A DNA stretch of 64,000 bases from Marinifilum fragile JCM 15579 (GTDB lineage: Bacteria; Bacteroidota; Bacteroidia; Bacteroidales; Marinifilaceae), in NCBI RefSeq assembly GCF_001310955.1, contig NZ_BAZX01000010.1, forward strand, positions 1 to 64,000. The letters are read 5' to 3'. Positions within the stretch are counted from its first letter, which is position 1, and each line of letters starts with the position of its first letter. Made by a program: the position numbers and the translations under genes. The notes beneath the pieces were generated by a model that was not told the DNA's origin, searched no databases, and worked only from the letters and a program-made list of their open reading frames with translations. Positions 29,729-39,835 of the stretch are shown here, one piece after another.

Positions 29729-30119
29729 GTCATCCCGAGCTTGTCGAGGGATCTCTTTGAATTAAATGAATATTTAAAATGAAAATATAAACGGATGAAC
29801 ACGTGTTACGTTTACATATTATCAAATAAAAATAAAACAGTGTTGTATGTGGGTGTAACAAATGATTTATCAAGAAGGTTAAGCGAACATATAAATCAAG
29901 TGGATAATATTAATGCTTTTACGAGGCGGTACAATTGTCATCATTTGATATATTTTGAACAGTATGAAAGCATAGAAGATGCAATTGAAAGAGAGAAGAA
30001 GATAAAAGGCTGGAGAAGGGAGAAAAAAGAAAAGTTGATTGAGAGCTTTAATCCTGATTGGAAGTTTTTGGAAGGGGATTTCTTTTTATAGATAGATCCT
30101 TCACTCCGTTCAGGATGAC
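29729..30119. mobile_element. REPIN-like element enclosing a GIY-YIG nuclease gene
   Basis: The left half GTCATCCCGAGC...GGATCTC (29729-29755) and the inverted right half AGATCCTTCACT...AGGATGAC (30094-30119) are those of the short elements nearby, but here they are separated by 338 bp that consist almost only of the GIY-YIG gene. The right half begins three bases after its stop codon. The layout looks like an autonomous parent of the short palindromes; that is inference. Confidence 0.55.
29795..30091 (+). CDS. GIY-YIG nuclease family protein, 98 aa
   Basis: Single-domain GIY-YIG endonuclease of the small UvrC-N-like (YhbQ) group. The core CYVYILSNKNKTVLYVGVTNDLSRRLSEH carries the VYI and YVGVT versions of GIY-YIG and the catalytic arginine; ERE in AIEREKKIKGW supplies the metal-binding glutamate. 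The frame is intact and starts at an ATG. It is boxed between the halves of a palindromic repeat rather than placed in an operon, which sets it apart from the polysaccharide genes on both sides. DNA cleavage or nicking is expected; the target is unknown. Confidence 0.85.
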   Translation: MNTCYVYILSNKNKTVLYVGVTNDLSRRLSEHINQVDNINAFTRRYNCHHLIYFEQYESIEDAIEREKKIKGWRREKKEKLIESFNPDWKFLEGDFFL

Positions 30120-30150
30120 CAAAATATTGGGGCGTCATCCCAAGTTTGCA

Positions 30151-30434
30151 GTCATCCCGAGCTTGTCGAGGGATCTCTCCAGAGTAAGAAACGAAGGGTT
30201 AATCTTGTTATCAAGAGATCCTTCACTTCGTGCCTCTATTCAGGATGACCAAAATATTGGGGTGTTATCCCGAGTTTGTAGTCATCCCGATCCCGAATGG
30301 TCGGGATCGGGATCTAAAGCTGGGTATTGTCATCTCGAAGTATTGAGAGATCTCATTCTTAAAGAAATAGATCCTTCACTTCGTTCAGGATGACCAGAAG
30401 ATTAAGTTGTCATCCCGAGGAATCGAGGGATCTC
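30151..30434. repeat. Cluster of REPIN-like elements
   Basis: Complete elements at 30151-30249 and 30329-30394, and single halves at 30281-30314 (which folds into a strong CCCGATCCCGAATGGTCGGG-type hairpin) and 30409-30434. All carry GTCATCC...GGATCT or its inverse. Confidence 0.7.
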
Positions 30435-30782
30435 AAACCTTTAAATAGGTATAATGTTCTCTGATTACTGATCATTGTTAATTGATTTTTGATCACTGAT
30501 TACAGGGCTTGGCTAATTAAGCTTGGGTTTTGGTCTCAACAGCTTTCCGAATTGAGTTTTGGACTTTGAAATTTGGTTTTTTGGATTTTACTCTTGCGTG
30601 AAAACTATGTTAGAAAAATTTAATATAAAATAGGCTCAAAAATTAGGGAATTGGATAGTAGTTTTTTATTTTTGCGCAACCGCAAAAATCTTTGATCAGA
30701 CAAAAGTGGGGTTTGATCAAAGCAAAACGGTCTAAATTGAATAAATAGGTGTAAACCACAAGCATTTTAATAGAATACAATT
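30435..30782. other. Leader region of the export-protein gene
   Basis: No gene. A TATTTTTG at 30667-30674 fits a -7 box, though no TTG lies at a good distance. A CTTTGATCA...TGATCAAAG inverted repeat (30689-30722) in the putative leader could fold in the mRNA. Confidence 0.4.
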
Positions 30783-33214
30783 ATGATTCGATTATTTCGA
30801 AAAACTTTTTTCTTGGGATTGATCTTTGCTTTTGCCACCATCGAGGCTGAGGCGCAAAATACAAACATCAATCCAGCCACGGTAAATGTAAATGCATTAA
30901 GCGACAAGCAAATTGAAAGAATCATCTCCGAAATGGAGAAGAATGGGATGAGCCTGGAAGAGGCCATGGCTTTGGCACGAGCTCGTGGAGCTTCGCAAAT
31001 GCAAATCGATCAAATGACTCAGCGCATTCGGGAGTACAAGATGAAAAATCAGTTTGGAGGAGATCGAAATAATGCTTTACGAGATACTAGCTTGTTTGCA
31101 GATGCACAAACAGAGGAGCTATCTGTGAAGAAGGAGTTCGAAGCAACGGAAAAGAACAAAAAGATTTTTGGTTTTCATTTTTTCAATTCAGAGAATTTAA
31201 GCTTTGCACCCAATGTGGATGTTCCGGTTTCAGATTCTTATGCTTTAGGCATAGGAGATGAAGTAAATATTGCGGTTTACGGTGCATCTCAACAGTCCTA
31301 CATGTTGGTGGTTCAAAAAAATGGAGCCATTATCATTCCCGACTTGGGCCCGGTGAATGTGTACGGAATGTCTTTTGCAAAAGCCAGTGAGAAAATCAAA
31401 TCCAGGTTAATTTCTATTTACAATGGCATGAAAGGCAATCAGCCAACACCTTTGCTGATGTAAGTCTGGGGGCTTTAAAAGGAGTGAAGGTAAATGTAAT
31501 TGGGGAGGTGAACTTACCAGGAACTTATGCTTTGCCGGCAACCGCTTCTGTTTTCAATGCACTGTACTTGGCAGGAGGTCCCAATGAAAATGGCTCTTTC
31601 CGTGTAATCGATTTGATTCGAGATGGAAAAATCATCAATTCGGTGGATGTTTATGAATATTTAATCGATGGAAAAACACAAAATAACGTGCAGTTGCGCG
31701 ATCAGGACGTAATCATGGTTCGTCCATATGTAAATCGCATTAAAGTAGCAGGCGAATTCAAACGTACCGGTTTGTTTGAGACCAAAGATGGAGAGTTGGT
31801 AGCAGACATTTTGCGCTATGCAGGTGGTTTTACCGATAAGGCTTATACCCACGCTTTGGATTTGTATCGCAACAATACTCGCACTCTAAGTTTTGTTGAT
31901 GTTGCTGCCGATCAATATAAGGAAATTGAATTGATGAATGGAGATTCCATAAAGGCAGGAGCCATTACAGAGCGTTTCGAGAATAGAATTAGCATAGAAG
32001 GGGCGGTTTATCGTCCTGGCGATTACCAGTTGTTGGAAGGAATGAAGCTTTCCGAATTGATTGCCAAAGCAGAAGGCCTGAAAGAGGAAGCCTTTATGGA
32101 GCGCGGTGTAATTACACGCAAGCAAAAGGATTTGAGCTTGGAGGCCATCTCATTCTCACCTCGCGAAGTCTTGAATGGAAAAGCGGATATACTATTGCAA
32201 CGCGAAGATCGAATTCAGATCTCTTCCATTTTCGATTTGCGTGAAGCACGTACGGTTGAAATTGTAGGAGAAGTACAATTTCCGGGAACATATGCCTGGG
32301 CAGAGAATATGAAAATTGCCGACCTGATTTTCCAGGCAGGTGGATTTTTGGAAAATGCAGAGGTGAGCTCTGTGGAGGTAAGTCGTGTATTGGACTACAA
32401 TGAAACCAAAGACCTGACCAAATCACTATTGCATACCTACCAATATGGATTGGATCGCAACTTGAAGCTGGATGCAGAAGGAGAAGCTTTTGTACTAAAT
32501 GCTTTCGATAAGGTATACATTCGCCGTGCACCAGGCTATCGCCCACAGGGGACAGCAAGTGTGCAGGGAGAAGTAAAGTATGCAGGAGAATATGGAATTA
32601 CCCGCAAGGATGAAAAAATATCCGATGTCATTCGCAGGGCAGGAGGTTTAACGCCTGAAGCTTATGTGAAGGGAGCCTCATTGCGCAGAAGAATAGAGTT
32701 GAGCGATGCAGAATACCAGGCAAAATTGGCCATTGCCATGCAGGATACCACCATGAATGCCGAAGAGGTAGAAAAAGTGCAGTATCAGATAGTCGGTATT
32801 GACTTGCCAAAAATCATGAAGAAGCCAGGCTGTGTAGAAGATTTGCAAATGCATAATGGGGATCAGCTGATGGTACCTTCTAAATTGCAAACGGTGATGG
32901 TTTCAGGATCGGTATTGAATCCGGTAGCTCATACTTTTACGGATAAGAAAAAAGCAAAAGATTACATCCTGAGCTCAGGAGGTTTTGCACAAAGAGCCAA
33001 GAAAGGAAAAGTATATGTGCTGTATGCCAACGGAACTACAGCAGCCACAAAAGGCGGATTGTTCGGAAGACGCTTCCCTAGAATCGAACCAGGCTGTGAA
33101 ATCATTGTGCCGGAAAAACCGGAAGTGGACAAAGCCGTAAACGCAAGCAAGTGGTTGGCCTTCACATCAACATTGGCGAGTTTGATTACAGCCATTGCGG
33201 TGGCTACCCGTTAG
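30783..33214 (+). CDS. Wza-like polysaccharide export protein with SLBB repeats, frameshifted
   Basis: Outer-membrane/periplasmic export protein of the polysaccharide export family in its long Bacteroidota form. Signal peptide at residues 1-24; a coiled region follows; the Poly_export domain has LGIGDEVNIAVYGASQQSYM (about 158-177); then come about six SLBB repeats (for example VNVIGEVNLPGTYALPATAS, VSIEGAVYRPGDYQL-like units) and a C-terminal membrane segment. The first frame stops at 31463; one base missing near 31443 restores NTFADVSLGALKGVKVNVIG into the second part. Corrected length is 810 aa. Heads the export part of the locus; its partner is the Wzz-like protein 416 nt downstream. Confidence 0.87.
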
Positions 33215-33630
33215 GGTAAAGTCCCCCTTTGAAGGGGGATGCAGGGGGATGTTTTTGATGTGGCTTGAACAGATTTACAGTTATCCCGAGTTTAACGGTC
33301 ATCCCGATCTTTGCTGTCATCCCGAGGAATCGAGGGATCTCTTGCAAACAAGTAGGGAGAGGAAACTCTCTCAAAGAAGTATAATTGGATCTCTCAATAA
33401 AAGGGAATCATGTAAAGATAAAAATACCCCAAACCCCTAAAGGGGCTTGTTTGGTGCAGGAAAAGTCCCCTTCAGGGGATTTAGGGGTTGAAAGAGGAAA
33501 AGAAAAAAACAAATTAGCAGTCATCCCGAGCTTCTCGTCATCCCGAGGAACAGAGGGATCTTTTAGTTACAGAATAAAAAGTTTGCAGTCATCCTGAGCT
33601 TGTCGAAGGATCTCTAAAAAAGGAATTATA
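33215..33630. other. Intergenic region with REPIN-like halves and CCCCTTT-type hairpins
   Basis: No gene. Palindromes such as CCCCCTTTGAAGGGGG (33222-33238) and ACCCCTAAAGGGG (33434-33446) and several GTCATCC halves fill it. Confidence 0.5.
33316..33614. repeat. REPIN-like halves between wza-like and wzz-like genes
   Basis: GTCATCC...GGATCTC halves at 33316-33341, 33520-33562 (overlapping pair) and 33588-33614. They seem to have invaded the middle of the operon without adding a terminator. Confidence 0.6.
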
Positions 33631-34749
33631 ATGACCGAACAAAAAAATATAACTCAGGCTGAGGACGAAATCGACTTAATACAACTAGCCAAAACCCTAT
33701 GGGAAGGCAGAAAGACCGTCATCAAAACAACCATCATTTTTATGGCTATTGGTCTCTTCATATCCATTTTCTCCGAAAAAGAATACACAGCTTCATGTAC
33801 CATGGTGCCGCAATCGACAGAAGGAGGATCAAAGCTAAGCGGTAATTTGGGAGGTTTAGCTGCCATGGCAGGAATCAATTTGGGTTCTATGGGTGGAGGT
33901 TCAACAATACCTCCAACTTTATATCCGAAGATTATCTCGAGTATTCCTTTTAGACAGCAATTAATGAATACTCAACTTAATATCTCTGGTGTTGAAAGAA
34001 AGGTTAGTTATTCAGAATATTATTTAGATATATATAGACCTGATGTGTTTGGGTACCTGAAAAAATACACGATAGGACTACCAAGTACGATCATAAGTTT
34101 ATTTTTAAGCAAAGAGGATAGTAATGTTGAGCAAATCATAGATGAAGGTTTAATTCAAATTTCCGCTGACGAAAAAAGGCTTATCAAGAAACTTCAGAAA
34201 CAGGTTTCAATCGAAGTTGATAAAAAAGAAGGTCATGTTACCTTATCTGTAAGAATGCCGGAGGCGAAAGCTGCTGCTCAAATGGTTAATGATGCTAAAG
34301 ATATACTTCAAAAGGCTATTGTAGACTTCAAGATTAAAAAAGCTAAAGAACAATTGTATTTTATTGAGCAGCGTTTTGAAGAGAAGAAGAAGGAGGCCAA
34401 AGAGGCTCAAGAGAGATTAGCGTTGTTTAGGGATGGAAATAAAAATATGAATACAGCAACAGCGCAAATAGAGCTTCAAAGATTAACTTCGGATTATGAT
34501 TTGGTGTATGGAGTATATTCAGAATTGGCTAAGCAGTTGGAGAAGCAAAGAATTCAAGTTAAGGAAGATGCGCCTGTTTTTACTGTAATTCAGCCTGTTT
34601 CGGTGCCAACAGAAAAATCGAAGCCGAAACGACCTTTAATTTTAGTTCTTTGGACTTTGTTTGGAGGAATGGTTGGAGTAGGTGTTGTTTTTGGGAGAGG
34701 ATTTCTTAAAGACGCGAAAAGTAAATGGAATAATGGCAATACTTTTTAG
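33631..34749 (+). CDS. Wzz/Wzc-type chain-length determinant, 372 aa
   Basis: Inner-membrane protein that controls polymer length and docks with the export channel. Two membrane helices flank a periplasmic part: one at about residues 35-53 and one at about 342-362, after the typical proline-rich PVSVPTEKSKPKRPLI. The intervening region includes a Gly-rich LGGLAAMAGINLGSMGGGS and a long coiled coil (about 230-300). There is no C-terminal tyrosine-kinase domain, so it is of the Wzz/GumC-without-kinase sort. Same strand as the neighbours; acts with the Wza-like and Wzy-like products. Confidence 0.85.
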   Translation: MTEQKNITQAEDEIDLIQLAKTLWEGRKTVIKTTIIFMAIGLFISIFSEKEYTASCTMVPQSTEGGSKLSGNLGGLAAMAGINLGSMGGGSTIPPTLYPKIISSIPFRQQLMNTQLNISGVERKVSYSEYYLDIYRPDVFGYLKKYTIGLPSTIISLFLSKEDSNVEQIIDEGLIQISADEKRLIKKLQKQVSIEVDKKEGHVTLSVRMPEAKAAAQMVNDAKDILQKAIVDFKIKKAKEQLYFIEQRFEEKKKEAKEAQERLALFRDGNKNMNTATAQIELQRLTSDYDLVYGVYSELAKQLEKQRIQVKEDAPVFTVIQPVSVPTEKSKPKRPLILVLWTLFGGMVGVGVVFGRGFLKDAKSKWNNGNTF

Positions 34750-34833
34750 GCATATTTTCATTTGCTTATCAGCCCTAGTGAAATATTTGAGAAAAGAATA
34801 TTAAAATAATCAAAATAGAAGCATTATTAAAAA

Positions 34834-36279
34834 ATGAATGAAGTGAAATCAATTAAAAATATCTGCTGTATCGGTGCAGGATATGTTGGTGGGCCCACAA
34901 TGGCTGTTATTGCACAAAAATGCCCTCACATAAATGTGCATGTGGTGGACTTAAATGAACAACGAATTGACGATTGGAATGATGCTGATTTAGATAAATT
35001 GCCTATTTACGAACCTGGGTTGGCTGATGTTGTGGCTGAAGCTCGTGGTCGTAATCTGAAATTTTCTACAGATGTAGAGAAAGCCATTGATGAAGCAGAA
35101 CTGATTTTTATTTCTGTAAATACACCTACCAAAACCTATGGCGTAGGTAAAGGTATGGCCGCTGATTTGAAATTTATTGAATTGTGTGCACGTCAAATTG
35201 CTCAAGTAGCAAAGAATGATAAGATTATTGTAGAAAAATCTACGCTGCCTGTTCGAACAGCAGAAGCGCTTCGTACCATTTTACATTCTACTGGTAATGG
35301 TGTAAAATTTGATATTTTGTCAAGTCCTGAGTTTCTTGCTGAAGGTACTGCAATTCGGGATTTGCACAAGCCGGATCGTTTTCTGATTGGTGGGGAGCAG
35401 ACAGAACGTGGGGAAGCAGCTGTTCAATCCTTGGTTGATGTGTATTTGAACTGGGTGCCACGCGAAAACATTGTTACTACTCGTGTTTGGTCATCGGAAT
35501 TGTCAAAACTGACTGCTAATGCATTCCTGGCACAACGTGTCTCTTCTATCAATGCTATCTCTGCTCTTTGTGAGAAAACCGGTGCTGATGTTGATGAAAT
35601 TGCCAGAGCCATTGGTAAGGATAGCCGTATTGGGGCAAAGTTCTTAAAATCTTCAGTAGGTTTTGGAGGTTCTTGTTTTCAAAAAGATATTTTAAACTTG
35701 GTATACTTGTGTCGTCATTTTAATTTACCTGAAGTGGCAGATTACTGGGAACAGGTAGTCATGATGAATGATTACCAAAAACATAGGTTCTCTAAAAATA
35801 TTATTGACTCTCTTTTTAATACGGTTTCGGGTAAGAAAATTGCATTCTTGGGATGGGCTTTCAAAAAGGATACCAACGATACCCGTGAAACTGCAGCCAT
35901 GTATGTTGCCGATGAGTTATTACAAGATCGAGCTGAAATTCATGTATATGACCCTAAAGTAACGGAAGAGCAGATTTTTGCCGATCTGGAATATTTGCAA
36001 ACACACCGTGTTGGTCAATATGTAGAGCAAGGTGAAGTCATGTCCATAAATGAGATTCGCTCTTTAGTGACTATTCATACAGATCCGTACTTAGCAATGC
36101 ATAAGGCGCACGCGACAGCCATTCTAACGGAATGGGACGAATTCAAAACATATGATTGGGAGAAGGTATATAATGCAATGTTAAAGCCTGCATTTATTTT
36201 TGATGGAAGAAATATTATAGATAAAGATCAGTTGGATACCCTAGGTTTTGAGGTGTATAATATTGGTAAAGGAAAATAG
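34834..36279 (+). CDS. ugd: UDP-glucose 6-dehydrogenase, 481 aa
   Basis: Oxidises UDP-glucose to UDP-glucuronate with two NAD. NAD-binding [17 protein letters not shown] at residues 11-27; catalytic Cys281 in [10 protein letters not shown]; substrate lobe with [14 protein letters not shown]. At 481 aa and with this N-terminus it is the long, animal-like form of UGDH, which is common in Bacteroidota. The product feeds the epimerase encoded next. An imperfect terminator-like hairpin follows the gene. Confidence 0.92.
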   Translation: MNEVKSIKNICCIGAGYVGGPTMAVIAQKCPHINVHVVDLNEQRIDDWNDADLDKLPIYEPGLADVVAEARGRNLKFSTDVEKAIDEAELIFISVNTPTKTYGVGKGMAADLKFIELCARQIAQVAKNDKIIVEKSTLPVRTAEALRTILHSTGNGVKFDILSSPEFLAEGTAIRDLHKPDRFLIGGEQTERGEAAVQSLVDVYLNWVPRENIVTTRVWSSELSKLTANAFLAQRVSSINAISALCEKTGADVDEIARAIGKDSRIGAKFLKSSVGFGGSCFQKDILNLVYLCRHFNLPEVADYWEQVVMMNDYQKHRFSKNIIDSLFNTVSGKKIAFLGWAFKKDTNDTRETAAMYVADELLQDRAEIHVYDPKVTEEQIFADLEYLQTHRVGQYVEQGEVMSINEIRSLVTIHTDPYLAMHKAHATAILTEWDEFKTYDWEKVYNAMLKPAFIFDGRNIIDKDQLDTLGFEVYNIGKGK

Positions 36280-36289
36280 TTTTGAATAT

Positions 36290-36334
36290 ACAGCAGTACT
36301 AAGGTTGAACTCTACTACTTAGAATTGCTGTTTT
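36290..36334 (+). terminator. Terminator-like hairpin after ugd
   Basis: ACAGCAGTACTAAG (36290-36303) pairs with CTTAGAATTGCTGT (36318-36331), two mismatches, followed by TTT. It may be leaky, as the locus continues on the same strand. Confidence 0.45.
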
Positions 36335-36395
36335 AAAAATAGCGTATTAGCTTTGACTGGTCTAATTCGCTCTAATTTGTGAAATTCGTGGGAAT

Positions 36396-37415
36396 ATGAA
36401 GATACTAGTAACAGGAGCTGCTGGATTTATCGGCTTTCATTTAGTAGAAACCTTGGTGAAAGAAGGGCATGAAGTCGTCGGAATTGACAACATCAATGAC
36501 TATTACGATGTGAATCTTAAATTTGCTAGATTGAATGAGTCAGGAATTGACCGTTATTTGATTACAGAAAACGGACAACTGATAGCAAGCTCGAAAAATA
36601 AGACTTATAGTTTTGCTAAGATTGACATAACTGACCTTCAAAAATTAGAAAAACTTTTTGTTGAGGAGAATTTTACGCATGTAGTAAATCTTGCTGCGCA
36701 AGCCGGTGTCCGTTATTCCTTGGAAAATCCACATGCATATGTTCAATCTAATTTGGTTGGATTTGTTAATATATTAGAGTGTTGCCGTCACAATAAAATT
36801 GAGCACTTAGTATATGCTTCAAGTTCCTCTGTTTATGGCGCTAATTCAAAAATCCCATTTTCGGAAGAGGATCGAGTGGATCATCCTGTAAGTTTATACG
36901 CTGCAACAAAGAAGAGTAATGAATTAATGGCGCACACTTATAGTCATTTATATGATTTACCAACTACTGGTTTGCGTTTTTTTACGGTTTATGGCCCATG
37001 GGGAAGGCCTGATATGGCACCAATGCTATTTGCGAAGGCAATTACAAAAGGAGTGGCTATCAATGTTTTTAATAATGGAGAGATGCAAAGAGATTTCACC
37101 TACATTGATGATATAGTTGAAGGAATCGTCCGATGTGTTTCTACTTTGCCTAAAAAACAACCAAGAGCTGAGGTCTTTAATATTGGAAACTCAAAGCCTG
37201 TGGATTTAATGGAGTTCATTTCAACTATGGAAGATTGCTTAGGGCTTTATGCGGAGAAAAATTTCATGCCTATGCAGGAAGGGGATGTAAAGAAAACATG
37301 GGCTAATACGGAATTATTAGAGAAAGTGACTGGATATGCACCAAATTATGAATTAAAGAAAGGGGTTAAAAGGTTTACTGATTGGTACCTAAAGTTTAAG
37401 GCAATTAAAAACTAA
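36396..37415 (+). CDS. UDP-glucuronate 4-epimerase-type NAD-dependent epimerase, 339 aa
   Basis: Extended SDR epimerase. TGAAGFIGFHLVETL at the N-terminus binds NAD; GIDNINDYYDVNLKFARL is the hallmark of the UDP-glucuronate 4-epimerase (CapI/LspL) group; the catalytic triad includes ASSSSVYG and YAATKK. It would turn UDP-GlcA, made by the ugd product, into UDP-GalA for the polymer. Complete, with an ATG start. Placement directly after ugd supports the substrate. Confidence 0.9.
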   Translation: MKILVTGAAGFIGFHLVETLVKEGHEVVGIDNINDYYDVNLKFARLNESGIDRYLITENGQLIASSKNKTYSFAKIDITDLQKLEKLFVEENFTHVVNLAAQAGVRYSLENPHAYVQSNLVGFVNILECCRHNKIEHLVYASSSSVYGANSKIPFSEEDRVDHPVSLYAATKKSNELMAHTYSHLYDLPTTGLRFFTVYGPWGRPDMAPMLFAKAITKGVAINVFNNGEMQRDFTYIDDIVEGIVRCVSTLPKKQPRAEVFNIGNSKPVDLMEFISTMEDCLGLYAEKNFMPMQEGDVKKTWANTELLEKVTGYAPNYELKKGVKRFTDWYLKFKAIKN

Positions 37416-37468
37416 TGTTTCAAAAGTGCATAAAATTATAGGGTTACTAAAAAAAATGATCATAAAGG

Positions 37469-38724
37469 GTGTTAAAAGATATAATATTAAATATTACTAA
37501 TAATAAAGACGCGAAAGTTCTAATGACAAATTTTGCTTCTTTATCTGTAATGAGATTAATTGGATATATTTTCCCATTAATCACATTGCCTTATTTAGCT
37601 AGAGTAATTGGAGTAGATGGTTTTGGCGAGATAGCCTTTGCTGCGGCTGTCATGATTTATTTTGAAACCTTTACTAATTTTGGTTTTAACTATACCGCGA
37701 CAAGAGATATCGCTAGAATTAAGAATGATACGTTATTAGTTTCAAAAATTTTCTCGAATGTTTTGTTTTCGAAAATTATTTTAATGCTAATAAGTGTTAT
37801 TGTATTGGGATTTTGTGTCTATTTTATACCATTTATGTATGATAAGAGAGTGTTGTTGCTAATAACATTTTTATACATCCCAGGACATATAATATTTCCA
37901 GATTGGTTCTTTCAGGCACAAGAGAAGATGGTTTATATCACTATTCTTAATTTTATCTCAAAATTGATATTTACACTATTGGTATTTATTGTAATCAAAG
38001 AGCCTAGTGATTATACACTATATCCGCTGTTAACAGCTTGTGGTTATTGGATGAGTGGAATTATAGCGATGTATATTATTTTAAAAAGGTTTGGTGTAAA
38101 ATTGATTTTACCTTCCTGGAATGATATTACTGAAACTATAAAGGGTAGTAAAAATATGTTCGTTAGTTTGTTTCTTCCCAATTTGTATACAAATTTTTCA
38201 ACAATCATCTTAAGGGTATATGGAGGTAGTGCTGCAACTGGAATTTATTCCAATGGATTTAGGTTTATATCTCTGAGTGATCAATTATTTGAAGTTTTTT
38301 CTAGAACATTTTTTCCTTTCTTATCAAGAAGGATTGATAAACATAAAATATATGTAATAATAAGTGGTTTTATAAGTGTTTTGGCTAGCTTAATGTTATT
38401 CTTGCTTTCGGATTTGATAGTTGATATATTTTATACTGAAGAGTTTAAGGATTCTGCTCTGGTGATAAAAATAATGTCAATTTGTCCAATTGCATTATTT
38501 CTAATGAATACATATGGTCCTAACTATTTAGTTTGGTAGGGAAAGAAAAGTTATATAGTCATATAATAATGTTTTATTCTATTTTGGGACTAATTCTAAC
38601 ATGGATATTGACTACAACTTATTCTTACATTGGAATTGCCATGACAATTACGATTATCTGGTTTTTGCGTGGTATTACAACATGGTATTTTGCAACAAAA
38701 ATAAAACAGACTAAAAATGCTTGA
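37469..38724 (+). CDS. Wzx-type oligosaccharide flippase, frameshifted
   Basis: Polytopic membrane protein of the MATE/MOP polysaccharide flippase family, with 12 or so helices; LIGYIFPLITLPYLARVIG near the N-terminus is typical of Wzx. It moves the lipid-linked repeat unit to the periplasmic side. The frame ends at 38539 after GPNYLVW and resumes in another frame as LVGKEKLYSHIIMFYSILG to 38724; one base is missing near 38525-38532. Corrected length is 418 aa. The start is the GTG at 37469 as read, but an ATG at 37456 would give MIIKGV joined to LKDIIL if another base were missing near 37470, which fits the family better. Confidence 0.85.
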
Positions 38725-39832
38725 GATATTATTTGCTGGGGATTATTGTCCTCAGTATGGATTACAAGAGAAAATAGATTTAGAAGAATACCAAGAGGTG
38801 TTTGGTGATATAAAACCTCATATTGAAAGTGTTGATTACAGTATTGTAAATTTTGAAACATGTATTCCAGGTATAAATGATAAACCAATTGATAAGTGTG
38901 GCCCTAATCTAAAGACAAATGATAAAGCATTAGAAGCATTAAGATATATAGGTTTTGATTGTGTTTCTTTAGCAAATAATCACATTAGAGACTTTGGGGA
39001 TGGAGGTGTGATGGGAGTAATTGATTACTGTAAGCGAAAAAGAATTGATTTTGTTGGAGCAGGAAGAGATTTGATATCCGCAAAGAAAACCTTAACAAAA
39101 GAAATCAATGGTAAAAAGATAGCATTTGTAAATTTTTGTGAGAATGAATTTTCTATTGCAACGAAATTTCAAGCAGGAGCAGCACCATTAGACCCTGTTT
39201 CTAATTATTATCAAATTGTAAAAGCGAAGACAGAATCGGATTTTGTTGTGGTGATTATACATGGGGGGCACGAGCATTTACAGTTACCAAGTCAGCGAAT
39301 GAAAAGCACTTACCAATATTTTGTTGACATTGGTGCAGATGCAATAGTTAACCATCATCAGCATTGCTATAGTGGTTATGAGATTTATAAGGGCAAGCCA
39401 ATATTTTATGGACTAGGTAATTTTTGTTTCGATGATAATATTCAGGATGATTTATGGAACTATGGTTTTATGCTTAAAATGAGGTTTAGTGAAGAAATTA
39501 GTTTTGAGCTTATTCCATATGAACAATGTAAGTCTAAAGATGGGGTGAAATTGATTGATAATAGAAGTGCTTTTGATAATAAAATAAAAGAGTTAAATGA
39601 AATAATTAATAATACAGATTTACTTGAAGAAAAATTAAATGATTATCTGTATAAAGGTGGCAAAAATATCCTCGGTGTTTTTGAACCATATACAAATAGA
39701 TATATAAAAGCACTATATAATAGACGATTATTGCCTTCATTCATTGGTAAAAAGAAAAGTGTAATTATTCGAAACTTTATAGAATGTGAATCTCATAGAG
39801 ATAAATTGTTGAACTATTTACGAAATATATAA
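38717..39832 (+). CDS. CapA family protein, 371 aa
   Basis: Member of the CapA/PGA_cap family, with a calcineurin-like metallophosphoesterase fold. Landmarks: FAGDYCPQ at the N-terminus, VNFETCI (about residues 49-55), SLANNHIRDFG (about 86-96), VIIHGGHEH (about 178-186), GADAIVNHHQHC (about 206-217) and YGLGNFCFDD. CapA is known for poly-gamma-glutamate synthesis, but many homologues lie in glycan loci with an undetermined role. It overlaps the flippase end by 8 nt and is 3 nt from the next gene, so it is firmly inside the operon. Paired with a TupA-like ATP-grasp gene. Confidence 0.87.
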   Translation: MLEILFAGDYCPQYGLQEKIDLEEYQEVFGDIKPHIESVDYSIVNFETCIPGINDKPIDKCGPNLKTNDKALEALRYIGFDCVSLANNHIRDFGDGGVMGVIDYCKRKRIDFVGAGRDLISAKKTLTKEINGKKIAFVNFCENEFSIATKFQAGAAPLDPVSNYYQIVKAKTESDFVVVIIHGGHEHLQLPSQRMKSTYQYFVDIGADAIVNHHQHCYSGYEIYKGKPIFYGLGNFCFDDNIQDDLWNYGFMLKMRFSEEISFELIPYEQCKSKDGVKLIDNRSAFDNKIKELNEIINNTDLLEEKLNDYLYKGGKNILGVFEPYTNRYIKALYNRRLLPSFIGKKKSVIIRNFIECESHRDKLLNYLRNI

Positions 39833-39835
39833 TTA

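Noticed and set aside
30058..30393. Plus-strand 111-aa frame
   Set aside because: It lies across REPIN-like repeats and the end of the GIY-YIG gene; the apparent protein pattern (FTPFRMTK, DPSLRSG) is translated repeat.
31886..32890. Several antisense frames over the SLBB region
   Set aside because: Shadows of the real gene; open only because of its codon bias.
33195..33597. Two short frames after the Wza-like gene
   Set aside because: Both are translations of intergenic palindromes with no start signal or family likeness.
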